From Ulva prolifera (taxonomy: Eukaryota; Chlorophyta; Ulvophyceae; Ulvales; Ulvaceae), in the NCBI GenBank assembly GCA_023078555.1, contig CM041197.1:1584501-1648500 (forward strand): DNA of 64,000 nt, in the 5' to 3' direction. The translations under genes and the position numbers were made by a program. The notes beneath the pieces were generated by a model that was given only the letters and a program-made list of their open reading frames with translations, searched no databases and was not told the DNA's origin. Position 1 is the stretch's first letter; the number at the start of each line of letters is the position of its first letter. This document shows, piece after piece, positions 45,801 through 57,800 of this stretch.

Positions 45801-48800
45801 GAAACAAATGCACACCTCAACGAGCTCCGTTCCCATATCATACAGAAAATTGACAGCCAAGCCCTCCTCAAGCTGTGTGGTCTTTGCAAGCCTCTCCCGT
45901 TTCAGTTCTAGATGCCTGCTTAGAGCCTCGTTTTGGACTGCTGTCTCCAGAGCATCCACTGCGCCTGAGACAGTCTTGCCCGACCAAGCGGTGCCCCAGC
46001 TTTGCCGATCTAGCGTATAGCACGAACTTCGCCGATCAGCAAGACTGTGGCGGGTGGAACGGCGTTGTGGCTGCATTATCACAGCATCAGGTGCTGACAC
46101 AGACATCCACGACTGCTCTGCTGCGCTGCCTGTTGCGTTTGACCCCATATCCGCCCTTGCCAAGGCCAAGTGGAAGCTCCCCTGCGAATATACGCCACCA
46201 TCAGACAATCAGCATGCCTCACAACATGCTTTGCCTGTCCCACACCACAGGGCATGCTCAAACAATTGCCATGTCTCCCTCTCTGAGCAGCGCCATCGCC
46301 ACCTGCTGTGTCGTCTGTCTTTCTGTAAAGGACACCAACAAAACCAGGGGGGTCATACCTGACATTCCACACGAGACTCGAAAGGTACAACCCGAGACGA
46401 TGATGAGTTCCGAAACACTGAATTGCCCGTTACTCCAACAGCCTCTGTACATTTTCGGTTGATCCCATCCCCAGTCTGTCCGGTCCACACAGCTTCCATG
46501 TTTCCACGACAGCTGCCAGGCCTGCTCAAACTGCAGGGCTGCGCTACCATGCCTGCAATGCCGTTTGCCAGTTCTATGTGAGAAGTTCTGCTTGACTTGG
46601 ACTCCCACCGGCAGTCCATCACGTGACCATCCAGCGTCTGGGCGACTTCAGAAGATGCAAGCTCACAGCTGCTACCAGACCCCGACGTTTGACGTCCTGT
46701 CTGCCAGGTTCCAATGTCAACAGACATGGCGCAGTCACCTCCTGGTCTGGAGTCTTCCGCTGTCTGTGGTCTGGCCGACTGCAAAGCCACAGGATTCGTG
46801 GGAACAGCGCGAAACGTGCCACAGTCGCTGCTTGATGTCAATGAACAGCGGCGTCCGACAGAGCGCCCTCCTGCCTCGCCGCACAGGGAGGGACGAGTGC
46901 TCTCGCATGTAGGCTGCACAGCTGCCCCATCAGCACCTTGCGGGCTGCATGCGGGTACCATGGCCTCCGCCACAGGTTGGGCATGCCCACGACTTCCAGA
47001 TTCTAGCACGTCAGCTTCCATTTCCGACAGCAGACCGCTGCTTTCACTCACTCGCTGCTGTGAATCCTGCACAGGATTCACAGCAGCAATTTGGATGCTG
47101 CAAATCGCCTCCAATCCATCGATATCCAGGCCTGCTCTGGCTGTTCGATTGAGCTGCGACCAGCTGGCGTCGTTTGCGCGTTGCGCAGCGGCGCTCCCAC
47201 CGGACAGTGGGAGCTGCTGCAGCATGGCGAAAGCCTGCTGCTTAATGCGATCGAATTCGCCGTCTGGCGCTGCGATGGCGTCCTCGGCCTGCAGAGGTGA
47301 AGGAGGCCAAGGCACAACACGCGCCGGAAGCGCCGCACATGGAAAGCAGTTCGACTGGCCCTTCTCTTGACCATAGTCACGCTGAGTGGGATCACGCTGA
47401 TCGGGATCACCTGCCGGCAACCCCACCTGCTTCCTGTAGCCACTGGCAGCGCTGGACACCAGCTCATCGATTAGATGCTGGCTGTCTCGGTGATCCTTTG
47501 CGCAAGGCCGGCCAGGTGGTGGCCCTGACATAGCCGCGGTCAATGGCAGCGGTGCTGTTGACGCTTGTTGAGGTTGTGGCTCGAGAGGCTGAGCTTGCAT
47601 GCAGAACCGGTGTTGTGCGACTAGGATGTGAGCTGCACGGCTCACAGCTGCTGCCTCCCTGGCGCCCTGCACAGCAACCATCTGTGACAGTCAGCCACGG
47701 TGGCTGGCTTACATGGCTTTATACAAGCAATTAGTCACAGGTGTGGCAATCCAGTGGTATAGCGGTCATATCAGTGATATGGCCGCTATACCACTGGATT
47801 GCCTCTACAGGTAACAAGAACCCTGACAGCGCAGGCTTCCATAAGGGTTGGATTCGGGATCAGAAACTGCGCGAAGCATGCGCTCACTGAGGCACGGGCA
47901 GGCAGCCGCACCAGAGCTGCAAAGGCTGCCTGCTCAGGAGCAGGGAGCAGCCACGTTTCCGTGCCCTCGATCCCGAGGGGCTTTGGCTGCTGCTCGAGGC
48001 CCTTCCGGCCACTCGGTCCCGTGAGGGCCACACCATCTAGCCACCCGCCGGTGACATCCGCCCGTGCCAGCACCCCCTGGCCCACGGTCACCCACAGGGC
48101 CAGCAGACGCCCGGCAGAGCGAGCCCAGGTGCTTGCGGAGGTGCTGGCCGACTGCAGGCGCTGCATGGCGGCAGAGACCCGCCTGAGCTTCCTGTCCGTC
48201 GCTGCGGCTCGCCTGGAGAGCCGGTACGCCACTGCTGCAAGGTACCGTTGATGCAGCTGCAAGCACCAGAGCCAGGCGTCGACGTCAATATGGATTGTAC
48301 TGCTACAACAGACAAACGTGCAGCTGCAGTGTTGCACACAGCCCTCCATCAGTCACCAAGACTGGAGCGTCTGCCTCAAGATAAGGGCAACGCCTGATCA
48401 AGTCAAGCGATGGAACGCATTGATTGCCACATGCAGCCCAGGCCGGTTGTAATTTGCGCTGCGCACCTGTGTCCATAGCAACAAGAACCTCCCGGCCGTC
48501 CCTTGCCGTGGTGGAGCTGCGCCACCCTTCCCTGCCTTCACAGACTCTCCACAAGAGGGCGCAGACAAGCGCCTTGCAAGCTCCCCGCCCACCCACTTCG
48601 TCGCAGTCCACGAGCTGTCGCTCCCTTCAGGTCTGTCCTCATCAGCACCTGCACCCTTCCCAGATGACTGGGTCTCATATGCAGCGGTGCCTCCAGCATC
48701 GTCTCCGGCCTCGATCCAGCTTGAGTCTCTGCGCGACGGCTCCTCTGCTGCTACAGATATCAACCGCTCTCTCAGACCTGCAGTGTCTACAGGTCCCGCA

Positions 48801-51800
48801 TCCTCTAGCCCCAGCTTCCCACGAACGCCTGCTGCAGGCCCCCGCAACTGCACAGCATGAGCACGTGCCGCACTTACGCCCTGTGCTCTGAAGCCCACGG
48901 CCCCCGCCTTGAGGCTTGCAGGCGTATCAGCGACACCTAGCAGCCGCCTCGCGCCGCCAGCATGCCTGCCACCGTGCTTCAGCACACGAAGGCCAGCCAG
49001 GTGCAGCGGAGAACGCCCCCTGTGCAGCGCCACATCTAGACCTGGCTGCGTGAAGCACAGCCTAAAGCGGCTCAGCAGCTGCTCCAGGAACACCTCCGCG
49101 GGCGTGCCGGGCGGTAGCGCCCCCAGCGCCGTCGCGGACGCGGCGGCCGTGCGGCGGTGGCATGCGGCAAGGCGCCCCCACACCGAACATCCCAACCCGC
49201 TCCCGCCGGCGCGCACGCCGAGCGCACGTCGAGGTGAAGACACGGGGCGCTCGCGCCCGGCCGGCATGGCTCTGAGGGACACACCACCTGTCCTGCGAGA
49301 GAAGTGGCCTGGCTCGGGAGGGCATACGGCACCACATCTGCGCCTGATTGTGTCCACAGCACTGCCGGTACCGTATCCATTGCCGCAAGCGCCAGAAGCG
49401 CGCGGCGATGCCGCGGCGCCTGTCGGCGCTTCGGCACCTCCAGTCTGCGCCCCAGCACGAATGAGGGCACACCGCGGCCCAGCACCCGCGCACTCTGCTG
49501 CGCGGCCATCCGCATTGGTGACGATGACGCAGCTTGATGCCTGTGCCTGTGCAGAGGGGGCGTTCTGCTGTGCTGCGTCAGCAGCTGCTGTGGCGGGGTG
49601 CACCCCAGGGACATGCGGCGCTTCACTCGCCCAGGTGATAAGGTACTCAGGCATCTCCTGCGTGCGTGATGGCGCCGCCGCCTCAGCCACTGGGCCGGGC
49701 TGAGATGTGTGAGGTGCAGCGCTGCTCGTTGTGTCCCACCTGACACTCACGCGTCTGGTGCCGACAACAAGCCCAGGACTGGTGCCTCCTTGCGGATCTG
49801 TGTCTGTGTTGATGATCTCGACGACATCACTGCCTGCGTCATGCAGACTCCCTGGCACCGCGCTGCCGGGGCCGACTTGTGCAGCGTGCTGTGAACTGTC
49901 AATGCCGTCGCTGTGTGGCGGTGCGGGCGCCCTGGCGGTGCCGGGTGCTGCGCTCAGGCTACGGCGGGAGGCGAGGTGGCTGCGGCGGCGTGGTGGTGGC
50001 GGCGCACGCGGGCGCGGTGGTGGGCGTCGCACACGCGGCCGTCGCACACGCGGCATGGCCGTGACGGTTGCGGCGGCGTGGCGGTGGTGGCGCAGGCGGG
50101 CACGGTGGGCCAGCACGAGGGCGGCGGTGAGATGGCGGGAGCCATACAGCGCTGCATGGCACGTCACGGGCAGCACCCAGCGCGCCTGCTCAGCGGCGGG
50201 GGGGCCTCCGGGCGTGCCGATGAGGAAGTGGTCACTGAAGGTGGCGGCCTGCATAAGAACTATGCATGTGGGTTGATGAAGATGGATCGTCACAGGCCAC
50301 ACGTTGCCAGAGCCTGCTCACGCAGAAAGTAGCAGCGTGCTCCAGGGTGCTCTAGCGTACCCGGAGGATCACAACACAACCTTCAGCTGATCTTATCCGT
50401 CATCACATGACGCCAGTGCCAACGACTAGTCGTAAGAAGATGCCACCCATCCTCAGCAATGCAGCAGTCTGTGTGTCGGATGTCAGTTGGAAGGTTGCAC
50501 ACCTCCCGTACGCTGGCCACGACCGCCGCCCACGGAGCCCACACCACAGCCGAGATGTGACCCCAGAAGCCACGGCCACCGGCGCTTCGGCAGCAGGAGC
50601 AGCATTCCTGTGCCTCGCCGTCGTCATGCCGGGCGCGCCATGCAGCTAGAGCCGCGGGCAGACCGCAGGGGTTGAGGGCGGGCGAGCCAGGCTCATGCGT
50701 CTGAGACCTGAGCTCCCGGCGGCCGGCAACGAACAGCGCCAGTAGGACGGCGAAAGATTGGTAGAGGAGCAGGGCGCTGAGCAGGGGGGCGGCGGCCGCG
50801 GTGACGCGCTGCGCGAGGTGCTCGCCGCCGCTGAGCTCCATCTGCCGCTGCCGCATGCTCTTGTTCAGACCGAAGAAGAGGCCTGCAGCAGACAGCAGGG
50901 TTTGATGCGGCAAGAATAAGTGCGCCTACCGATGGCGTGCACACCCAAGTGGGTACAGGGCAGCGACGCCGGGGCAGTCGGTGGGCAGTCACGGGCCTGC
51001 ATGCGTTAAACTCTGCGCCGACAGACCCCGGCGTCCTCCAACTCGGTAGTCCAACCGGGACACCGATGACGTCCGTCGCTGCCAGGGGTACGGTACACCC
51101 CCGTGTTGGATCGTCGGGCTGGACTATGTAGCACAGTTTTGATTATGTAGCTCTATTTCTGGAAGGCAGCTCCACACATGCTGCAGTGCGACCACCAAGA
51201 AACCAAACCAAAATCCTTTTGAGAACTTTTTGTATCTTTGATGAAGGTACATATGGCGCTGTGGGAGATGCACACCGAGGAACCTCTGGTTGGTGGCCTC
51301 CCACAGCATGTCCTCAAACGAACTGAACTCCTTCACGTTGGATCCGACGGTGATGATTGCCTCGATAGACAATGGGAACGCCATGGCTGACCACACAATC
51401 GCTAGGTCCGTGAGGGCCGGAGCGGCGTGAGCCATCACGCGCACGAGGCCACCGCTGCATGGTAGCTCTAGAGCCAGCCCCACCCAGTGGGCGACTGTCA
51501 GGACGACGACTGCTCCTTGCAGTAGCGACTGTGCTCCCTCCAGGCGGGAGGCAAGTCCGACCTGTGCCTGCAGGGCACAGGCGGCGTGAGCTGTGAATAC
51601 ACCGCAGCTTCGCCTATCAAGACACTCTACACACGTGCAGTGCTTGTGGATGCTCAATGATTCTGCTGGTACCCAGTCGCCTAGTGTCCGCCTTGAATTT
51701 TGGAAGGAACTATCGGAAAGCAGTATACGGCGTTGGCAATGGCGCCTGCTGCCCAGCCGTCTGCTCTGCGTGATGGTGCACATGCGGGCGCACATGGGGG

Positions 51801-54800
51801 ACAAGGCACCCATCAGAGCAGACCGGGTACATTGAGCACCTGGAATTTGCTACAATTCACAGCCAATCATAAGTACTACCTGTCAGCTCTGAACGGAAGC
51901 ATGGGTTCCAGACGGGTTCAAGCCCCCGGACGGCACCAACACAGGAGAGCCCGCCACGGTGGCTGCAACACCACGGCGCGCACCAGATCCTCGACAAGGC
52001 CTTGCAGCCCCGCATTGTCGTCAGGCAGCGCCCACAGCGGCAGCTCCGACAGCGGCCCCCCAGCCAGAACGCTGCCGTCCTCCGGTGGCCGCCCCGTGCG
52101 GCCGACCCCGGCGCACCCCGGCAGCCGCCCCCCCTCCTCCACCTCGGCCGCAAGCACCGCATCGCTTGCGAGCACGGGAAACGCGTCGCGCTTGGTCGGC
52201 AGCAGGATGCGGGCCGCCGCGCGCTCCAGGTCGTTGTAAACGGCGTGGTGGCCATCGAGGCGCCGTGGAAGCGCGGCGTGGTGCCACGCTCTCGCGGCAT
52301 AGACGCCGATATAGGCCGCGTGGGCGGCGGAGAGCGCGATGAGGAGCCACGGCAGACCCGTGCGGCGGCACCGCTGCGCGCCTGCGCCGGCGGACGGGCA
52401 CCTCACCTGCACTGGTGCTGCGGCGTGCAGACGATGCCGACGCTACGCCGCTGCTGCTGCTGCCTAAGAGCGAGTGCTAGATATGCGGCATCGTTGTGTG
52501 TGAAGGCACTCATGCGATCCGCCGCAGGGCGGGGGCAGCGCCGTGGCTGACTTGTCTGCAACACGCTCAATGTGCAAGAACTAAGCAGGAACCTTTGTGG
52601 TCGAGATGCGGCAAGGCATGCGTATTGATCGCATCGGTCTGACATCTAGCTGTGCCTCACCAGGTTCTCCGGCCGGCATCGCTTCTGCAGTGCAGCAGAA
52701 TGATTGAGCGCTACACGTGACACCAGGCACAGGGACGGGGAGGTAGGCACCTGCCCGGAGCTCATAGAGTGGCTGTGCACTGCATCAAGGGCCGCCAGGA
52801 TGTGTGCAGCTGCGGCGGCGATACAAAGCGTGTCGATGCCTAGCCGGGCAACGCCCGCCGGTGATGCATCATACCAGCCGCTTGACGCTGACGCCAAGTC
52901 CACGTGAGCTACGAAGCCGCCCTGCACCATGCCGCAGCCTTCCGATTATCTCACAGTGAACTTCAGAAAAGCTGCTTGCATGACCGCCCCACCTGTCATT
53001 GCACAGCGGCTGCGTTCCTAGCGATCATATTCAGCAGACCTCAAGATAAGGTACCACATTGGAGCAAGAGGATACTAGTACTGTGTGGTTCATAGGCAGT
53101 GCGCAGAAACATAGGCGCGATACTTGCTGTGCCAGAATGAGACTCCACAGTGCCAGCCTGACATTCGGGATGTCTACGCGATGCTTCACAGCAGTGTGAA
53201 TTGGAAGCATCCAATCATTTATCAAGCGCCCAGGCGTGGTAGGCTCCATGGCTACATGCATAGCGCTCCACAGGGGGCAAGCGGAGGAGGCTGCACCTGC
53301 TTCCGCCGTGCGACAGAGAAGCGGGTGACGGCAAATGCGTCAGCCGCTGCGTTGAACGTGACGAGCAGCCCAGACAGCGTGCTCGTGCGGCCGTCCAAGA
53401 AGCTGCCCTGAGCCAGAAGCTGCAGCACACGCTGCATGGCATTGGCTGTGGCTTGCACCTGCACCCAAGACGCCCGCTTCAGCAAACCATCTCTGTCTGG
53501 CTCAAGAGCTTGGCTGTAAATTGAGTTGCTTCAAGGCACTCTTTGTGAACTTGATCAAGGCCAGCCAAGTGAGCTTGTTGCTTCCCACAATGCTGGTATA
53601 CCCGCGACCTTGTTCCTCTCTGCTGGACAATGACCAGCTCAAAGATGTACATGCTCGGATCGCGCCGGGGAGAGCGCACCGGCATGACAACTGGGAACCC
53701 GTCGCTGTGGCCAGGCAGCGGCCTCGGGAAGAACGCCCGAGGCAAGCCGCTTGCGCCGACCTCTCCCGCAGCGGCTGTCGCATTGTAGTACTGCCAAGCA
53801 TTCCGTGCAACCGGAGCGCTGTACTGTGGGGCGTCCGTGTCGAACACCGGGTCCACTCCAAACGGCTCCATCGATGTGTGCATCCCCGCAGAGCCCAGCT
53901 GCTCCAGCGGCGTCCCGTCTGTCCGGCGCAGGCTGCAGCTGTAGGCCAGCTTTACTGCCAGTGGCCTCACGCAGCCGGTTGGGGCCGTGGCGCGGGTCTG
54001 GTGCAGCAATAAGCCACCAAGAACCTGGTTGTTGGGGGTAATGGTGCGAGGGACGGCTCGTGGAGTGGCCTGGGCGGACAGGTCCAGACCGTCGGGGCTG
54101 GCTGGGGGGGAGGCAGGCGGTGCCACAAGGCTGTGGAGCGCTCTGGAGTGTCGGCTAGAGAGCTGTGGCTGTGGGGCAACGCTGCTGCGGTTGAGGAACA
54201 GCAGGCTAGACACCGTCATGAGGTCTCCTGAAAGCACAGCAGATGCTGTGTTGGTGACCAGTAGTCCGATCAAATCTACCGGGCATCTGCGTGCATTCGT
54301 TTGAGACAGGCCCAGTCACTCAGCAGTGAATGACTAGCGTGGGTGCTGGTATCTGTGTTTTGTAAAACTGGAAGTGTCGAGAGTGCCGGTTCACCGGGGT
54401 GATGTACTCGATTACAGACTGTGCAAGGGGCAGCGTGCCGCACTGCAAGGTACAGACTCCATGCATTAACATAAGAGAACAGCAGGAGGCAGAACTGCCG
54501 CACCACCACGGCCATCGATGCCACCAGCCCCAGCGCCCTCGCCTGCAGAGCTGCCTTCATCCGCACTCCCGCCCCCGCCCGAGCCTCCCGTGCCAAAAGC
54601 TTCACCATAGCCGTCCCCAAAGGGATTCGCCACGCCTCCATCCAGGGCGTCCCCCAGCTGGCTGTGAAGGCTGCGATACAGCCCATCGCAGGACGTCGAG
54701 ACGGCTGTCAGCGCTGCCAGCTCCGAGAGGAGGACGCCTGTGGCGGCATCCCTGGCAGAGGGCGGTGGCTGCTGTTGCATGAGCGAAGTTGCAACAGCTA

Positions 54801-57800
54801 TGGAGCGCTGACCGACCCAGTCCAACTCTTCCACGGCTGCGTTTGTTAGCGTGCAGAAACCAGCCGCGTGCTCCAACTCCAGAAACAGCACCGGCACCTC
54901 CTGCAGATGACAGTGAACGCCTCAACCCATATGGGTAGGGAGATGCATCCCGCACGTTCCCCGCGGCTCCGTAGTTTTATGGAGGCATCTCCCTACCAGT
55001 GCGCAAACAACATCTGTGGCCGTGGGTGACCGCTCTGCGTGTCATCAGAAAACGGAAACGTGAGCAATCCCAACTGTTCCATTCAGCCTCAAAGACACAG
55101 TAACGGGAAAAAAGGTATTTCAAGCGACTGCGCTGTGTGGTCGGGAATCCAGTGTGATTTAAGCTAGGGCTATATTGGGTGCGGGTCTGGTTTTGAGAAC
55201 AAATGCAGGCCATGTGACCCAGCACCACCACTACGGCCCGTGTCCGTGTCCCCCATGGTCATTCAGCTGCTCGAGACATGGATTCATGGCAGTGACTCCG
55301 GATCATGGTATACACTGGCAAAGCTGTGAGAGGCAGCACACCCCAGCCGAGAGCGACAGGTCTGGCAGCGACGAGGCGGCCTCCTCCATCCCGTACTGTG
55401 CCGCCTCGACCACGGCAGCAACTGAAAGGCTCTGGGCATCGGCCTCGCGGCAGGCCGCCGCCTCAAACGGCCCTGCCCCATTGCCGCCAGGCACTGTGGC
55501 AGTGGCAGAGACAGACACCACGGCCGAGTCGATGGACGCGGAGCCAGCGGTAGAGGCTGGAAGTAGCTGCTGAGGAGAGGGCAGCGACAGGGACGTGAGG
55601 TTGTTGGATGATATGAGGTCATTGAGGCACTGGGCTACCACGTCAGCGGAGAAGGTGGCGCCGGGGGAGACCTCGGCGGGAGATTCCGAGCGGGTGGGTG
55701 CGGACGTGAAGTAGAGTGCAGCGGCAGAGAGCGTGGGGGCGGTGAGAGCAAGAGTGAGTGGGACGTCAGCCTACAGGATGAGAACACTCGTAATGCAACT
55801 CCGTGATGCAGAGCGTGTGCTGGTTCAAGCTGCTTGATTCAAGCATTGGGGGCCAAGCTCTGTCCTGAGCTCTACACAGTCAGCTCGGGGACACGGCTAG
55901 ACATGGCGAGCTGCGTGGGACAAGCCTTGCAGGTGGATTTGCAAAAACAAGACCCGCGAGTTGTTATCAATCACTGGTGCTCCGTCACTGTGGCAGCAGC
56001 ATGAAGCTTGGACGCCTCGTTCAGGCTCGCCTGCACCATGGTGCCCCCAGGCCACACACCCGGTCCGTTGCCCCATTGGACGGACTCTGTCATTGTTGCG
56101 CAGATGCAGAACACTTGCCGACGGTGCTAGCAGCTACTACACACCGCATCGGCTCAGTGGGGACAACAGCACCGCTGCGATCCCAACGCAGCAGCAGACA
56201 GAAGGGCGCACCAGCAACTCCACGCCTCCGTCAACGGCGGTCGACTGGACCTCGATTTCGCCTGGAGCGGCCGCCTGCGACACCTCGACGCTGAGGCCCC
56301 CCTCTGGGCCCCCTGCAACGTCCAGCCCGCATGAGCCCTCTGCCTGAAACACCGCCGCATCAATAGAGCCTTGGAGCGCAAGGCGAAAACTGTTCAGCCG
56401 TGCCGATGTGGCCTGCATCTCTGCTGCAACATCGGCGGCCGCGGCCTCCAGGCTACCAGCCGGCTGCCCCGGTGCTTGCTGCACTGCAACTCGCAGCTGG
56501 ACAGTCACATCACCGACCGCTATGGACGCGCGGACGGAGACCAAGGCTGCGACTGGAGCCGCCGCACGGGCGCCCCCCGGCGCCGTGGCCGTGAGGACAA
56601 ACGCGTAGGTGCCGGGCAAGCATCCGCCGCTGTGCACCGCCTGCGCTGTGCACGCTGCGCACTCGCCGAGCTGCATGCGTGCGCTTGTACACGCTGGGTC
56701 GATGACCGGCGCAACGGTGAACTTCCACCCGGACATGGGCGCGCCGGCCTGCCGCGCCTCGACCATGCATGTGTCTGCAGATGCGGGTGCGGGGCAGCCG
56801 GTGAGTGCGAGTGGCGTGGGGGTCCCGCAGGCCACAGTCATCTGGACAACGTTGTCAACCCGCGCAGCTGCGAGAGAATCAAGCAGCGACTGCGGGAACC
56901 TGGAGCTGCTGTTGAGAGCTTCGAGTGGCGATATGAGAGTGGAGGGTACTGCGGCAGTGAACGCCAGGGAGGGGGGGTGTGCAGCGGCGGGATCGGACGC
57001 GGAGGCAGCGGCGCGTGCTGGGCATGCTGTGGTGCCGCATGTTAGGCGTGCCGGTAGATCGGGGCAGTAGATCTCTGACGCGGCACACGGCGACACGACC
57101 CTGATGACCCGGGTGACACGTGTGGTCACAGGGGGCACGCTGAGGTCCATGACAACGATGTCAAAGGTGATGAGGGTGCCGACGGCGGCGGTGGCCGTGT
57201 CCACACCGCAGCCCTGGATACCCTTGCGGCGCATCTCGTGGCCGGGGCAGCCGAAGGGCATGCATGTGGGCGGCGGGCAGGTGAGGATACGGTATGTGAG
57301 GTCCCCGTCTTCTGGATCGAAAGCTGTCGCTCCTGCATGCACATGCATGCAATGAGCAGACATTCATGCAGTCCATGCATGTGGCCGCTATCACTCGCCA
57401 TGCAGGACGTCAGGTAACACAGACAGTTCCGACGCCAAGCACAGCACTGCCGTGCAGCGGTCAATAGAATGCAACTGGCAACGACTGCCGGACAATCGTA
57501 GCCGATGCAATTCGTTTCCCTGGCGATCACGCACAAGGCTGCGGCAGCATGCACACCTGTCTCACATGGCCGCTGCGCTGTGGGGAGCACCTCCCCAGTA
57601 CACATCGTGTAGTGCCATCCCGCTGGCACGAGGACCTCTTCACCTGTACCCCCAGCAGGCTGCACAGCACGCAGCATGGGTGGCTCATTGGCCACCACCG
57701 CCCTCAGCTGCACCCCTGGTGGACAAATCCCGCCGACGCTGCAGCTGCGGTCCTCGCACAGCCCCTCCCCAACCTCACAGTCAGGCAGCACCCACAGCGT

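Larger units (their letters stand above)
39871..50248 (-). other. Cytosolic tail of paralogue 2
   Basis: The exons are 50248-48467, 48256-47912, 47666-46359, 46181-45816, 44687-44400, 43897-43111, 42729-41449 and 41150-39871. The first starts with a block (FLIGTPGGPPAAEQARWVLP, ALYGSRHLTAALVLAH) homologous to exon 30658 of paralogue 1. Exon 46181 ends TQLEEGLAVNFLYDMGTE, matching MQLYEGLAINFVYDLGAL in the other gene. Exon 43897 shares the NP.(R/Q)(F/Y)EQ motif and the Ala/Arg-rich helix of the other gene's last exon. The last two exons, acidic Ala/Asp/Gln-rich and then Ala/Ser-rich, have no obvious partner in paralogue 1, which ends in a single long exon. Confidence 0.7.

Noticed and set aside
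51905-51945. GGGTTCAAGCCCC, resembling a tRNA T arm
   Set aside because: No D arm, anticodon arm or acceptor stem can be placed on either side, in normal or permuted order.
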